Assembly: GCA_041748075.1 (NCBI GenBank)
Contig: JBGTDX010000105.1
Location: 158,339 to 222,338 of the forward strand
DNA from: JBGSYJ01 sp041748075
Lineage (GTDB): Bacteria; Acidobacteriota; Thermoanaerobaculia; Gp7-AA8
Reading direction: 5' to 3'
Length of the DNA: 64,000 nucleotides
Below, piece after piece: positions 34,557 through 42,980 of the stretch (the stretch's first letter is position 1; every line of letters begins with the position of its first letter). The notes under the pieces are model-generated. The model searched no databases. It was given only the letters and a program-made list of their open reading frames with translations, and had not been told where the DNA came from. Position numbers and translations under genes: made by a program.

Positions 34557-35549
34557 ATGGCGGCCTGGCTCGGAAGACGATTCGCGTACGCTCTGCTGAC
34601 CTTCTTCGGCATCACGGTAGCCGTCTTCGTTCTCATCCGCGCGGTTCCGGGAGATCCGGTCACGTATTACCTGATGCAGTCGGGCAGGGGGATGTCGGCA
34701 CCTCCCGAGGTGATCGAACAGATCCGGAAGACGCACCGCCTTGATCGACCGGTCGTGATCCAGTACGCACACTGGCTGGCCAACCTCGCGAGACTCGACC
34801 TTGGCACTTCGTTCGTTGACCGGCGGCCGGTTCGCGACCGTATCGTGGAAAAACTCCCGAACACGCTGGTCCTCAATGGAGCGGCACTCCTGCTCGCGCT
34901 GTTGCTCGCGCTTCCCGCGGGCATTTTCGGTGCTGCCCGGCCGGGCCACTGGCTGGACAGGATCTCAGGAGTCAGTTTTCTTCTGCTTTACTCGCTTCCG
35001 ACCTACTGGGTGGCACTGTTGCTCATGGACCTGTTGTCTGTCCGCCTCGGCTGGTTTCCACTCCTCGGCGCGACCTCGGGGAACTACGGTGATCTTTCAG
35101 GAATGGAAAAGCTCGCTGATCGAATCTGGCATCTGATCCTCCCGGTCACGACACTCGCTTACGGTCAGTTCGCTTTTTTTGCCCGCTTCGCGCGGTCGAG
35201 TATGCGGGAAGTCATGGGATCCGAGTATCTGGTCGCTGCACGGGCCAGAGGGATAGGGGAGACGAGACTGATTCTGTCCCACGCATTGCGCAACGCCCTG
35301 ATTCCGCTGGTCACGGTCCTCGGCGTGTCGGTGCCGTTCCTCCTGTCGGGAAGCGTGATCGTGGAGACACTGTTCGCGTGGGACGGACTGGGGCGCATGT
35401 ACTACACGGCGGTTCTTGCGCGTGACTATCCGGTCGTCATGGGGATGACCGTCGTGACGGCAGTGATGACGCTCACGGCGTACCTGATCACCGACGCTCT
35501 TTATCCGATTGTCGATCCACGGGTTCGACTCGGAGCTCGTGAGGCATGA
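34557..35549 (+). CDS. dppB: ABC transporter permease, DppB/OppB type
   Basis: 330 residues with six membrane helices. The N-terminal FGITVAVFVLIRAVPGDP segment and the cytoplasmic EAA-type loop around EYLVAARARGIGETRLILSHALRNALIPLVT are typical of DppB. It forms half of the peptide channel. It follows the binding protein by 6 bases and overlaps dppC by 4. Confidence 0.94.
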   Translation: MAAWLGRRFAYALLTFFGITVAVFVLIRAVPGDPVTYYLMQSGRGMSAPPEVIEQIRKTHRLDRPVVIQYAHWLANLARLDLGTSFVDRRPVRDRIVEKLPNTLVLNGAALLLALLLALPAGIFGAARPGHWLDRISGVSFLLLYSLPTYWVALLLMDLLSVRLGWFPLLGATSGNYGDLSGMEKLADRIWHLILPVTTLAYGQFAFFARFARSSMREVMGSEYLVAARARGIGETRLILSHALRNALIPLVTVLGVSVPFLLSGSVIVETLFAWDGLGRMYYTAVLARDYPVVMGMTVVTAVMTLTAYLITDALYPIVDPRVRLGAREA

Positions 35550-36502
35550 CTGTCTGGGGCCATGGCGGTTCACTGACGGGAGCCCTGAGTCGTGGCTGGG
35601 TAGGAAGGCTGGCGATGGTCTGGTTGCTCCTGATGGTGGCCATTGCGCTGGGCAGAAATCTTCTCGCGAACGACAGGCCGCTCGTGTTGCACGATGAGCG
35701 TGGCTGGTCGCTCCCTGCACTCACTGGTGGTCCGCTGACCGAGCGGGCGGAAGACGCGTTCATGATCCCCGCACCGGTCGCGCATTCTCCGAATGCCGTG
35801 CGGGTCGAGCGGCGTCTGGAAAGGCCCTCGCGGACTCACCCGATGGGCACCGACGAGCTGGGCCGGGACGTGCTGGCCAGAATGATTCACGGAACGGCGG
35901 TATCACTCGCGATCGGGGCCGCCGCCGCAGGCATCGCACTCATCCTCGGAAGTCTGCTCGGTGCTCTGGCGGGTTACTACGGCGGCCTGCTCGACTGGCT
36001 CATCTCGCGATCGATCGAAGTGCTCGTCTGTTTTCCATTTATTTTTCTGGTTCTGGCGCTCATTGCGCTGTTCCGGCCATCGGTGATGACCCTGATACTC
36101 GCGCTAGGGTTGACGTCCTGGACTACCGAGGCCAGGCTGGTGCGGGGGGAGTTTCTCCGGCTGCGGGAGATGGAATTCACGCAGGCGGCCAGGGCCAGCG
36201 GCGCTCGTGACTGGCGGATCATCGGAAGGCACCTGATGCCGAACGCCATCGCTCCGGTCATCGTGCTCGCGAGTTTCGGCGTCGGTTCTGCGATTCTGGT
36301 CGAGTCGGCTCTTTCGTTTCTGGGACTGGGCGTTCCGCTGCCTACCGCATCGTGGGGAAGCATTCTCTCGGCGGCGGACGACTACATGGGGCACGCCTGG
36401 TGGCTCGCACTCTTTCCCGGACTCGCTATTTTCGGGACAGTAGTCGCGTGCAACGTGGTTGGGGAAAGCATCCGGGGATCGTTGAATCCTCGCGGAGAGT
36501 GA
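35546..36502 (+). CDS. dppC: ABC transporter permease, DppC/OppC type
   Basis: 318 residues. The HPMGTDELGRDVLARMIHG motif near residue 100, six membrane helices and the EAA loop (FTQAARASGARDWRIIGRHLMPNAIAPVIV) are standard DppC. ATGA overlap with dppB. No ABC ATPase gene follows: the next gene is coaD on the other strand. The ATPases are presumably encoded elsewhere. Confidence 0.94.
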   Translation: MTVWGHGGSLTGALSRGWVGRLAMVWLLLMVAIALGRNLLANDRPLVLHDERGWSLPALTGGPLTERAEDAFMIPAPVAHSPNAVRVERRLERPSRTHPMGTDELGRDVLARMIHGTAVSLAIGAAAAGIALILGSLLGALAGYYGGLLDWLISRSIEVLVCFPFIFLVLALIALFRPSVMTLILALGLTSWTTEARLVRGEFLRLREMEFTQAARASGARDWRIIGRHLMPNAIAPVIVLASFGVGSAILVESALSFLGLGVPLPTASWGSILSAADDYMGHAWWLALFPGLAIFGTVVACNVVGESIRGSLNPRGE

Positions 36503-36521
36503 CAGGAGGAGTACCGGACTC

Positions 36522-37013
36522 TCAGGCCTCGCTTGGAACAGCAGCGCGCGTGCGAAGTTTCTCCAGCACGGGAGGTGGAACGAGCCGGCTGATGTCGCCC
36601 CCGAGACGAAACACCTCCTTGACGAGTCGCGAGGACACGTAGGTGTACTCGACGGCCGGCATCATGAAGATGGTCTCCGTGTCGGGCGCCAACTCGCGAT
36701 TCATCAACGCCATCTGAAATTCGTACTCGTAGTCGGAGACGGCACGGATGCCGCGCACCACAACCTTGGCATCGACGCGGTGGAGGAAGTCGACGAGCAG
36801 TCCGGAGAAGGCATGAATTTCGACGCTGGCGAGATCGGCGGTCGATGAACGAAGGAGCTCCATCCGCTCGGCAACGGAAAAGAGCGGCGCCTTCCCTTCG
36901 TTTTCGAGTACGGCGATGATGACGCGATCAAAGATGCGCGTACCGCGCCTGATGAGGTCGAGGTGACCATTCGTGATCGGATCGAACGAGCCGGGATAGA
37001 CCGCCGAGCGCAT
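36522..37013 (-). CDS. coaD: Phosphopantetheine adenylyltransferase
   Basis: 163 residues, normal length. Makes dephospho-CoA from 4'-phosphopantetheine and ATP. YPGSFDPITNGHLDLI near the N terminus holds the TxGH nucleotidyltransferase motif, and KVVVRGIRAVSDYEYE and EYTYVSSRLVKEV are the conserved substrate and ISSS/T-like motifs. ATG at 37013 gives the usual five residues before YPG; another ATG lies 9 bases upstream. Confidence 0.95.
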   Translation of the reverse strand: MRSAVYPGSFDPITNGHLDLIRRGTRIFDRVIIAVLENEGKAPLFSVAERMELLRSSTADLASVEIHAFSGLLVDFLHRVDAKVVVRGIRAVSDYEYEFQMALMNRELAPDTETIFMMPAVEYTYVSSRLVKEVFRLGGDISRLVPPPVLEKLRTRAAVPSEA

Positions 37014-37131
37014 TGCATGCATGGTAGCAGAAGAGGTGTGGCAGCGACACGCCCGGACGCGGCCATGAAACTCCCGGTGTGGGGCTCGCGGAAGCGAGGA
37101 TGGGTCGCTCCGACTTCACATGGTAAATATC

Positions 37132-37160
37132 TTGACGTTGCCGGTTTCTTTACTTAAGAT
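37132..37160 (+). promoter_or_regulatory. Sigma-70-type promoter for the TPR gene
   Basis: TTGACG (37132-37137), 17-base spacer, TAAGAT (37155-37160). A strong ribosome-binding site (GGGAGGG) and start codons follow about 22-33 bases downstream. Confidence 0.7.
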
Positions 37161-37192
37161 ATCTCCAGTCTCGAGAACGTTGGGAGGGTGTG

Positions 37193-37576
37193 ATGACGAT
37201 GCTAAGGGTGAAGCGTTCGAACGCGCCGACGAAGAGTGGCCTGGTTTCAGCCATTCTCACCTACCTGCCGGGCGCCTGGATCAACCCATCGAATCAGGAT
37301 CTGGTCGCGCTCTATCGCCTCCGCTACAGAATGGCGATGGAAGAGAAGAAGTTCGACTCGGCGCTGATCTTCCTCAACAAGATTCTCGAAGTAGAGCCTA
37401 TGAACCTCGAAGCCAAGCTGAGCAAGGGTGAGCTCTTTCACCGCCACCTCCACGACTACAGCCGCGCCGTCGAACAGTACAACAAAGTGATCAAGCTGAC
37501 ATCATCCGACCAGAGCGATCGGATCCATCTCAGGGCCCGCTCATCGATGGCCGAGATCATGGAACTGCTCAGCTAG
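37193..37576 (+). CDS. Small TPR-repeat protein
   Basis: 127 residues. GGGAGGG lies just upstream; GTG at 37190 and ATG at 37199 are alternatives. The centre has two tetratricopeptide-like units (ALYRLRYRMAMEEKKFDSALIFLNKILEVEP and AKLSKGELFHRHLHDYSRAVEQYNKVIKL), enough to form a small protein-binding scaffold. No partner can be named. It has its own promoter and stands alone between coaD and the flippase gene. Confidence 0.75.
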   Translation: MTMLRVKRSNAPTKSGLVSAILTYLPGAWINPSNQDLVALYRLRYRMAMEEKKFDSALIFLNKILEVEPMNLEAKLSKGELFHRHLHDYSRAVEQYNKVIKLTSSDQSDRIHLRARSSMAEIMELLS

Positions 37577-37587
37577 ATCCTGCTGTC

Positions 37588-39111
37588 TCAACTTACGGAA
37601 GAATCGTCTGCCGTCGCTGCCTCACGCGAGCCCGGCTTGAGCGATGCCATGAGCTTCATCTCGGCAGGTCCGATCTCGCGAACCAGGTACAGAGCGAACA
37701 GCGCAAGTAGCGACAGTCCTCCCACCGTGAGTACTACGACGGGTCCGTCTGACTCGAGCCGGACGGCGAGCAGATATCCCGGAAGCGCGATCGCGGAACA
37801 GCGGACGAGACTGGCCCACGGAAACGTCGACCCGATCTCACGCAGTGCCACCCGTGCAGTAATTCCTGCTGCAATCAGCGCCGTTACGGCGGTCACGGTT
37901 GAAGCACCCTCCGCGCCGAAACGCGGGATCAGCATCAGGTGCGCAGGAAACGCTGCGAGCACCATTGCGCTACCGACGATCGACGTAACTCCCGGCTTTC
38001 CCGCCGCCGTCAGGATCGCCACGCCGACCGACAGGAGAAACATCGCTGCCGCCGCTGCGATCAGCGCCGTCGGAACCCATGGCCCGATGCTGTAGTCGCT
38101 CCCAAGTGCGAGTCTCAGGAGTCCGGGGGAGGCGCCGGCGCCAATAGCCGCGAAGGGGAGAAAGAGCAGCGTCAGCCTCACGCTCTGGCGAGCCATCGTC
38201 CGAGCGGCATCCACTTCTTTCGTACGAAGCAGCATCGTCATCGTCGCAAGAATGAGCGGCGCCACCGACCCGGCGAGAAGCATCGGGATCCGGGTTGCCG
38301 TCAGCGTCGCCCCATACAGTCCTGCCGCAGCCGTTGTGGCGCCCGTGGCCTTCAACATCAGCAGATCCATGCGGTCGAAGATTCTGACTGCTGCAGCAAA
38401 CACAAACGTCGGAACTGCGTACGCTGCAATGAGGCGGAAAGCAGGGGAGGCAGGGCCGTGTCTCCAGCTCAGCTTCAGACCTCGCGACGCGACCAGGACT
38501 TCTGCGATCGACGCGCCGATCATTGCGAGAAGTGCACCAGTGAGCGAGAAGCCGAGGTGGATGAGGAGCAGGGTCAGCGCGAGCCGGACGATCGATCGCG
38601 TGCCGCTCGCGGCAGCCCGGTAGTCGAAACGGCCGATACCCACCTGCGCATTGCGAAGCGCCTGGCCGAGAGAGAAGATCGGGATGTCGACTGCAAGGAG
38701 ACGGAGGGGACCCGTGAGAGCCGGCTCGTTGAGCATCGAGGCAATCCCACCTGCCGCGAGCGCTACGACGATGCCCGCGGCGATTCCCACTGCGAGTTCC
38801 CATTTCACCAGCGTTCCGGCGACGTCCATCGGTGCGGATGCATCGCTCACCATCTTCACCGTCGCCCTCGAGAAAAAGGAGGCAAGCGTCCACTCGATCC
38901 ACAGAACGATCGCCGAGGACAGAACGAACACTCCGTAGATCTCGGGACCGAGCCCGCGCGTGAGCGCGATGACGATGATCAATCCCGCAGGAACGGCAAG
39001 AGAATCGGCGAGCGTGATGCCGACCGACCCGCGGAACGCCCTACGTCCGACTACAGATGCGTTGGGTCGCGGAATGTCAGTCTGCTGGTCGCCACTCATG
39101 CCGGGGAGCAT
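37588..39111 (-). CDS. Lipid-linked polysaccharide flippase (MATE/Wzx-like)
   Basis: 507 residues with about fourteen membrane helices. The N-terminal region (SVGITLADSLAVPAGLIIVIALTRGLGPEIYGVFVLSSAIV) matches Polysacc_synt-type flippases that move undecaprenyl-linked sugar units across the inner membrane. No glycosyltransferase genes are adjacent, so its substrate is unknown. A second ATG 12 bases downstream is an equal start candidate. Confidence 0.85.
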   Translation of the reverse strand: MLPGMSGDQQTDIPRPNASVVGRRAFRGSVGITLADSLAVPAGLIIVIALTRGLGPEIYGVFVLSSAIVLWIEWTLASFFSRATVKMVSDASAPMDVAGTLVKWELAVGIAAGIVVALAAGGIASMLNEPALTGPLRLLAVDIPIFSLGQALRNAQVGIGRFDYRAAASGTRSIVRLALTLLLIHLGFSLTGALLAMIGASIAEVLVASRGLKLSWRHGPASPAFRLIAAYAVPTFVFAAAVRIFDRMDLLMLKATGATTAAAGLYGATLTATRIPMLLAGSVAPLILATMTMLLRTKEVDAARTMARQSVRLTLLFLPFAAIGAGASPGLLRLALGSDYSIGPWVPTALIAAAAAMFLLSVGVAILTAAGKPGVTSIVGSAMVLAAFPAHLMLIPRFGAEGASTVTAVTALIAAGITARVALREIGSTFPWASLVRCSAIALPGYLLAVRLESDGPVVVLTVGGLSLLALFALYLVREIGPAEMKLMASLKPGSREAATADDSSVS

Positions 39112-39399
39112 TGTGGCACCTCTGCGGCGCGGATGCGGCGACGCACGACAGCGCCCAAGGGGAGAGGGGCCGTGCAGGAGGTTAAATGCGGCCGACAGGC
39201 AAGAGCAGCTGCAAGCTCCAAACGCCCCTCTCCCGGCGCGCGACGATCTCGCAAGTCCTCAAGGTCTGCGCGGATGCCGCGCGCCACCCTCACCCCGACT
39301 TCGCGGGGAGAGGGAGAGCACGACGGAAGCCGCGTTCCTTGTCGCATCCATGGCTTGCACAACTCACCACTCACAACCAGGCGAGAGGAGGCGGCTGAA
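39112..39399. other. 288-base intergenic region with GGGAGAGGG/CCCTCTCCC palindromic repeats
   Basis: No coding sequence is convincing. It contains AGGGGAGAGGGGC near 39159 and GCCCCTCTCCC near 39226 as an inverted pair, then CCCTCACCCCGA facing CGGGGAGAGGGAGA (about 39288-39316), a type of dispersed palindrome also seen at 61225. Near 39358-39378 there is a short ACAACTC/ACCACTC/ACAACCA stretch resembling the heptamer elements. Confidence 0.7.
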
Positions 39400-40419
39400 T
39401 CACCGGTTCCGGCTCGTCACGAAGTCCACGGCGAACTCCAGAGCGTCACGGGCGGGGGAGGGCTTGAATTCCATCAGGCTTGCCCGGGCGCGATCGGCGT
39501 ACTCCGCGGCGATCTCACGACTCCGCTCCAGAGTTTCATAGCGGTTCACGATTGCCATCACTTCGGGCGGACGCGTGGACCCGAAAGCATGATCATTCAC
39601 CACGCGCTCGATCAGCCGCTTCTCGGAGTCGGTTGCATGAGGCAGAGCAAGCAGGAGCGGAAGCGTCAGCTTGCCTTCCTTGAGATCGGACAATGCAGGT
39701 TTGCCGAGGGCTTCCGTACTGGATGTGTAGTCGAGAAGGTCGTCGATGAGTTGGAAGCACACACCGAGATTGAAACCATAGGCGAACAGAGCGTTGCCGC
39801 TCGATTCCGGCAGGTCGACCAGGTACCCGGGAATCCGGCAGCTCGCCCCGAAGAGCTCGGCGGTCTTGCGTCCGACGATGTCGAAGTATTCGTCGAGTGA
39901 CAGATCGAGGCGTCCACTCTTCTCGAGTCCGAGAATCTCGCCTTCGGTCATGCGGATGGTCGCGCGGGAGAGTAGCCTCAGGACATCGAGATTGCCGACG
40001 TCCAGAGCCAGGTCCATCGAATGCGTGTAGAGGTAATCGCCGATCAGGACGGTCAGGTGATTTCCCCACCGGTAGTTGATCGACGTGCGTCCTCGGCGAA
40101 CGGCGGCCTGGTCGATGATGTCATCGTGGACGAGCGTTGCCGTGTGAATGAGCTCGACCACCGCTGCGAACTTGACGTCGTTTTCGCCTCTGTAGCCCAG
40201 CATCTCGGAAACGAGAAGCAGAAGGCTCGGACGCAGGCGCTTTCCACCTCCGCCAAGCACGTGGTCGCCTACGTCCCGAACGGTGCGCACGTCGGAGATG
40301 AACTTCTGTTGAAGCGCTTCTTCAACGCGCTCCAGCTTTGGAGCGATGAGGTCCAGAATCCGTTCGATACGGGGAGACTCTTCCGTGAGCGATGTGGTGC
40401 TTGTGCCTTGCGTGGTCAC
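39400..40419 (-). CDS. ispB: Long-chain polyprenyl diphosphate synthase
   Basis: 339 residues from a GTG at 40419; an upstream in-frame ATG at 40599 seems too far. First aspartate motif DDIID near residue 100 (the short DDxxD form of long-chain synthases), second DDLLDYT near residue 235, and GGGKRLRPSL early on. It makes the octaprenyl- or nonaprenyl-type chain used for quinone side chains. With the ispA-like gene it gives the window two prenyl synthases of different classes. Confidence 0.92.
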   Translation of the reverse strand: MTTQGTSTTSLTEESPRIERILDLIAPKLERVEEALQQKFISDVRTVRDVGDHVLGGGGKRLRPSLLLLVSEMLGYRGENDVKFAAVVELIHTATLVHDDIIDQAAVRRGRTSINYRWGNHLTVLIGDYLYTHSMDLALDVGNLDVLRLLSRATIRMTEGEILGLEKSGRLDLSLDEYFDIVGRKTAELFGASCRIPGYLVDLPESSGNALFAYGFNLGVCFQLIDDLLDYTSSTEALGKPALSDLKEGKLTLPLLLALPHATDSEKRLIERVVNDHAFGSTRPPEVMAIVNRYETLERSREIAAEYADRARASLMEFKPSPARDALEFAVDFVTSRNR

Positions 40420-40504
40420 AGTTGAAGAATAAACGATTTCGCTGAGATTTCTCACACTTGCTGCCGGAGAGGCTACATCGAGGATGCAGTCGGAACAACC
40501 GCGG

Positions 40505-40996
40505 TCAGCGGTAGTTCGTGAACTGCAGCGGGACACCGAAGTCCCGTTCTCTGAGGATCTGAATTGCCTTCTGAAGGTCGTCTTTGTTTTTGCCGGCAAC
40601 CCTCACCTGATCGCCCTGAATGGAGGCCTGGACCTTCAACTTGGCGTCTTTGATCGCCTTGACCATCGCTTTGGCTTTGTCGCTCTCGATGCCCTGCTGA
40701 ATCCTGGCCTTCTGACGAACGCTGCCGAGAGTCGCATCCTCGAGCTTCTGATAGTCGAGACTCTTCAGGGAGACCTTGCGCTTCACCAGTTTTTCTTCGA
40801 GGATATCCTTGACGCTCTTCAGCTTCGTCTCGTCGTCGCTGACCAGCACGATCTCCTCGCCGGAGAGCTCGATCTCGCTCTTGCTTCCCTTGAAATCGAA
40901 TCGCGTAGCAAGCTCTTTCTTTGCCTGCTGAATCGCGTTCGAAACTTCCTGCATGTCGGTCTTCGACACCACGTCGAACGATGACTCCTGCGCCAT
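40505..40996 (-). CDS. yajQ: YajQ family nucleotide-binding (c-di-GMP-binding) protein
   Basis: 163 residues, full length. It begins with the conserved SFDVVSKTDMQEVSNAIQQA and has TRFDFKGSKSEIEL, then IQQGIESDKAKAMVKAIKDAKLKVQASIQG and ends ERDFGVPLQFTNYR. Two ferredoxin-like domains are expected. Some homologues bind c-di-GMP or tRNA/GTP. Good AGGA just upstream of ATG. Confidence 0.95.
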   Translation of the reverse strand: MAQESSFDVVSKTDMQEVSNAIQQAKKELATRFDFKGSKSEIELSGEEIVLVSDDETKLKSVKDILEEKLVKRKVSLKSLDYQKLEDATLGSVRQKARIQQGIESDKAKAMVKAIKDAKLKVQASIQGDQVRVAGKNKDDLQKAIQILRERDFGVPLQFTNYR

Positions 40997-41035
40997 TCCT
41001 GCAACTCCGTTCCCGCCGTCGTCAGACTGGCGAAA

Positions 41036-41656
41036 TCAATTCTGTACCACCTTGACACCTGTCGGCGCTACGAACGTGAACTGCCCGGCAGGACTCGCAA
41101 CCTTCTGGTAGCCGGAGAACATGAATTCGGTCCGGTTACCCTGCCTGTCCGAGTATTCGAGCTTCTGAACCATACGGTTGCGTGCAGACGTCGTCACGGT
41201 GATCTGGCGAATCATACTTGCTGGATCGCGCGATGTCAGGTTTGTCGTGATCACGTCGCCTCTGCGAGACTCCTTGATCACGTAGTTCCTGGCGAGTGCC
41301 TTGGCGTCCGCCAGCAGGAGAAACGGCAGCCCCTGTCGATCCTTGTCTGTGAGCTTGTTCACGGTAACCTGGCGGTCCGAGGGCACATAGAACCACGACG
41401 TGGTGCCGTCGAAGACAAACGTCTTGGCTTCAGGCTTCGAGTAGGACCAGCGCATCTTTGGTGAGGTGCCGAAGTGGACCGTTCCATTTTCGACCTGGGC
41501 ATTCCTGAAGCCGCGGGGCGTGAAACGCTGGACGAATTCTGCTCGGGTACCGCTCATCGCTTCGATCGCCTGGCTCACCGTGGTCGTGGCAGGCGCGCCC
41601 GTCAGGGGGGCGGCGAGGAACAGCGCGGTCAGGATCGCAGTCAATTGGGATTTCAT
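41036..41656 (-). CDS. lolA: Outer-membrane lipoprotein carrier protein LolA
   Basis: 206 residues with a signal peptide (about 1-20, LTALFLAAPLTGA). The FVQRFTPRG segment near residue 42, the MRWSYSKPEAKTFVFDGTTSWFYVPSDRQV strands and the hydrophobic cavity strands fit LolA, which carries lipoproteins through the periplasm. It sits upstream of yajQ by 39 bases. The outer-membrane acceptor LolB is not seen. Confidence 0.92.
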   Translation of the reverse strand: MKSQLTAILTALFLAAPLTGAPATTTVSQAIEAMSGTRAEFVQRFTPRGFRNAQVENGTVHFGTSPKMRWSYSKPEAKTFVFDGTTSWFYVPSDRQVTVNKLTDKDRQGLPFLLLADAKALARNYVIKESRRGDVITTNLTSRDPASMIRQITVTTSARNRMVQKLEYSDRQGNRTEFMFSGYQKVASPAGQFTFVAPTGVKVVQN

Positions 41657-41797
41657 TAGCGGGCTCTACGGTAACGACCTGAATTTTCCGGGCGAATTCC
41701 GCACCCGGAAGTGTCGTTCCATAGAGAACAAGGGAATACGTAATTTTGCTCCGGGCGGTCGGGTACGTCCTGCCTTGCTCGAGGATAACGCTGGCCG

Positions 41798-42877
41798 TCA
41801 GAAAAGCTCCAGCCCCCAGAGGTCGTGGATATGAACGATTCCCTCCAGAGTGCGGTCTGCATCGGCAACGAACAGCGAGGTGATCTTCCTCTCCTCCATC
41901 ATCTGGAGTGCCGCAGAGGCGAGCTCCCCTCCCTCGATAGTGACAGGGTTCGCCTTCATGCAGTCTTCCGCCCGACGGCCCACAACCTGCTCGTCTTCCT
42001 GAAGAAGCCTTCTCAGATCGCCGTCCGAAATCACTCCCTCCAGCGTGCCATCTTCCGTCACCGCGGTGATACCGAATCCTTTGCGCGACATCTCGTAGAT
42101 GACATCCTTCATCGGAGTCTTGAGCATCACGATCGGGACCTGATCTCCCTTGTGCATGAGATCGCGTACCCGCAGGAACCGTTTTCCCAGTTTTCCTCCG
42201 GGATGGAGAGACGCAAAGTCTTCCTCGCGGAAGCCCTTGCGGACGACGAGCGCCATGGCGAGAGCATCGCCCATCGCGAGGGTTGCCGTTGTGGAAGCCG
42301 TCGGGGCGAGGCCAAGAGGGCACGCCTCACGGGAAATTGCTGCGGAAACGTGCAGATCCGAGCCTCGTGCCAGCGTCGAGCCTGGATTGCCCGTGATGGC
42401 GATGACCTCGGCGCCGAGCCGCTTGAGACTCTCGAGGAGCCGGATCAGTTCTTCCGTCTCACCCGAGTTCGACAATGCGATGACCACATCGCCCGCCACC
42501 ACCATGCCGAGGTCGCCATGAATGGCCTCGGCCGGATGCATGAAGAACGAGGGTGTACCGGTCGATGCGAGCGTCGCGCTGATCTTCCGGCAGATGATGC
42601 CGGACTTGCCCATGCCCATTGTGACGACCCGCCCGCGGCAGTCGTGAATCAGCTCGACCGCCTGAATGAAACTCTCGCCAAGGGAATCCGCCAGGCTCGC
42701 GATCGCGGCGGATTCTACCTTGAGAACCCTTCGCGCCTCGACGAGACTGGGATGCGTGCTCAGATCGTGTGTCGGGGTGCTGGCGGGCTCGGTCACGCGA
42801 GCATTGTAATGAGAGACGAGTACACAGTACACAGGGAGGACAGACAGGTACGGGTGAGCCGATGCGGTTTTTGCCAT
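41798..42877 (-). CDS. kdsD: Arabinose-5-phosphate isomerase (KdsD/KpsF family)
   Basis: Makes arabinose 5-phosphate for Kdo of LPS. SIS domain (about residues 50-215; VVTMGMGKSGIICRKI, FFMHPAEAIHGDLGMV, SNSGETEELI) and two CBS domains (about 230-355). From the GTG at 42796 it has 332 residues, the normal size. An ATG at 42877 with GGAG seven bases before it is in frame, adding 27 residues that are encoded partly by heptamer element 4. I give the longer form because its ribosome-binding site is better, but the shorter form is possible. No other Kdo genes are near. Confidence 0.88.
   Translation of the reverse strand: MAKTASAHPYLSVLPVYCVLVSHYNARVTEPASTPTHDLSTHPSLVEARRVLKVESAAIASLADSLGESFIQAVELIHDCRGRVVTMGMGKSGIICRKISATLASTGTPSFFMHPAEAIHGDLGMVVAGDVVIALSNSGETEELIRLLESLKRLGAEVIAITGNPGSTLARGSDLHVSAAISREACPLGLAPTASTTATLAMGDALAMALVVRKGFREEDFASLHPGGKLGKRFLRVRDLMHKGDQVPIVMLKTPMKDVIYEMSRKGFGITAVTEDGTLEGVISDGDLRRLLQEDEQVVGRRAEDCMKANPVTIEGGELASAALQMMEERKITSLFVADADRTLEGIVHIHDLWGLELF
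42818..42852. repeat. Heptamer repeat element 4 (single arm)
   Basis: Words GAGTACA, CAGTACA, CAGGGAG and later AGGTACG. It uses the same word as element 1 (17851). It lies inside the open frame that leads into kdsD, in the direction antisense to the kdsD coding strand. Confidence 0.7.
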
Positions 42878-42980
42878 GAAAGGCTCCTTGTCGTACAATT
42901 CAGGCCCTTTCCGGCCGCGAGCGCCACATGCCACGGCCGCCCACTGAACTAACCTGTATTCCTGAAGATAAGGATTTTCG

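Noticed and set aside
37939..39900. 653-codon plus-strand frame opposite the flippase and prenyl synthase genes
   Set aside because: Arg/His/Asp-rich translation with no domains; antisense to clearly real genes in GC-rich DNA.
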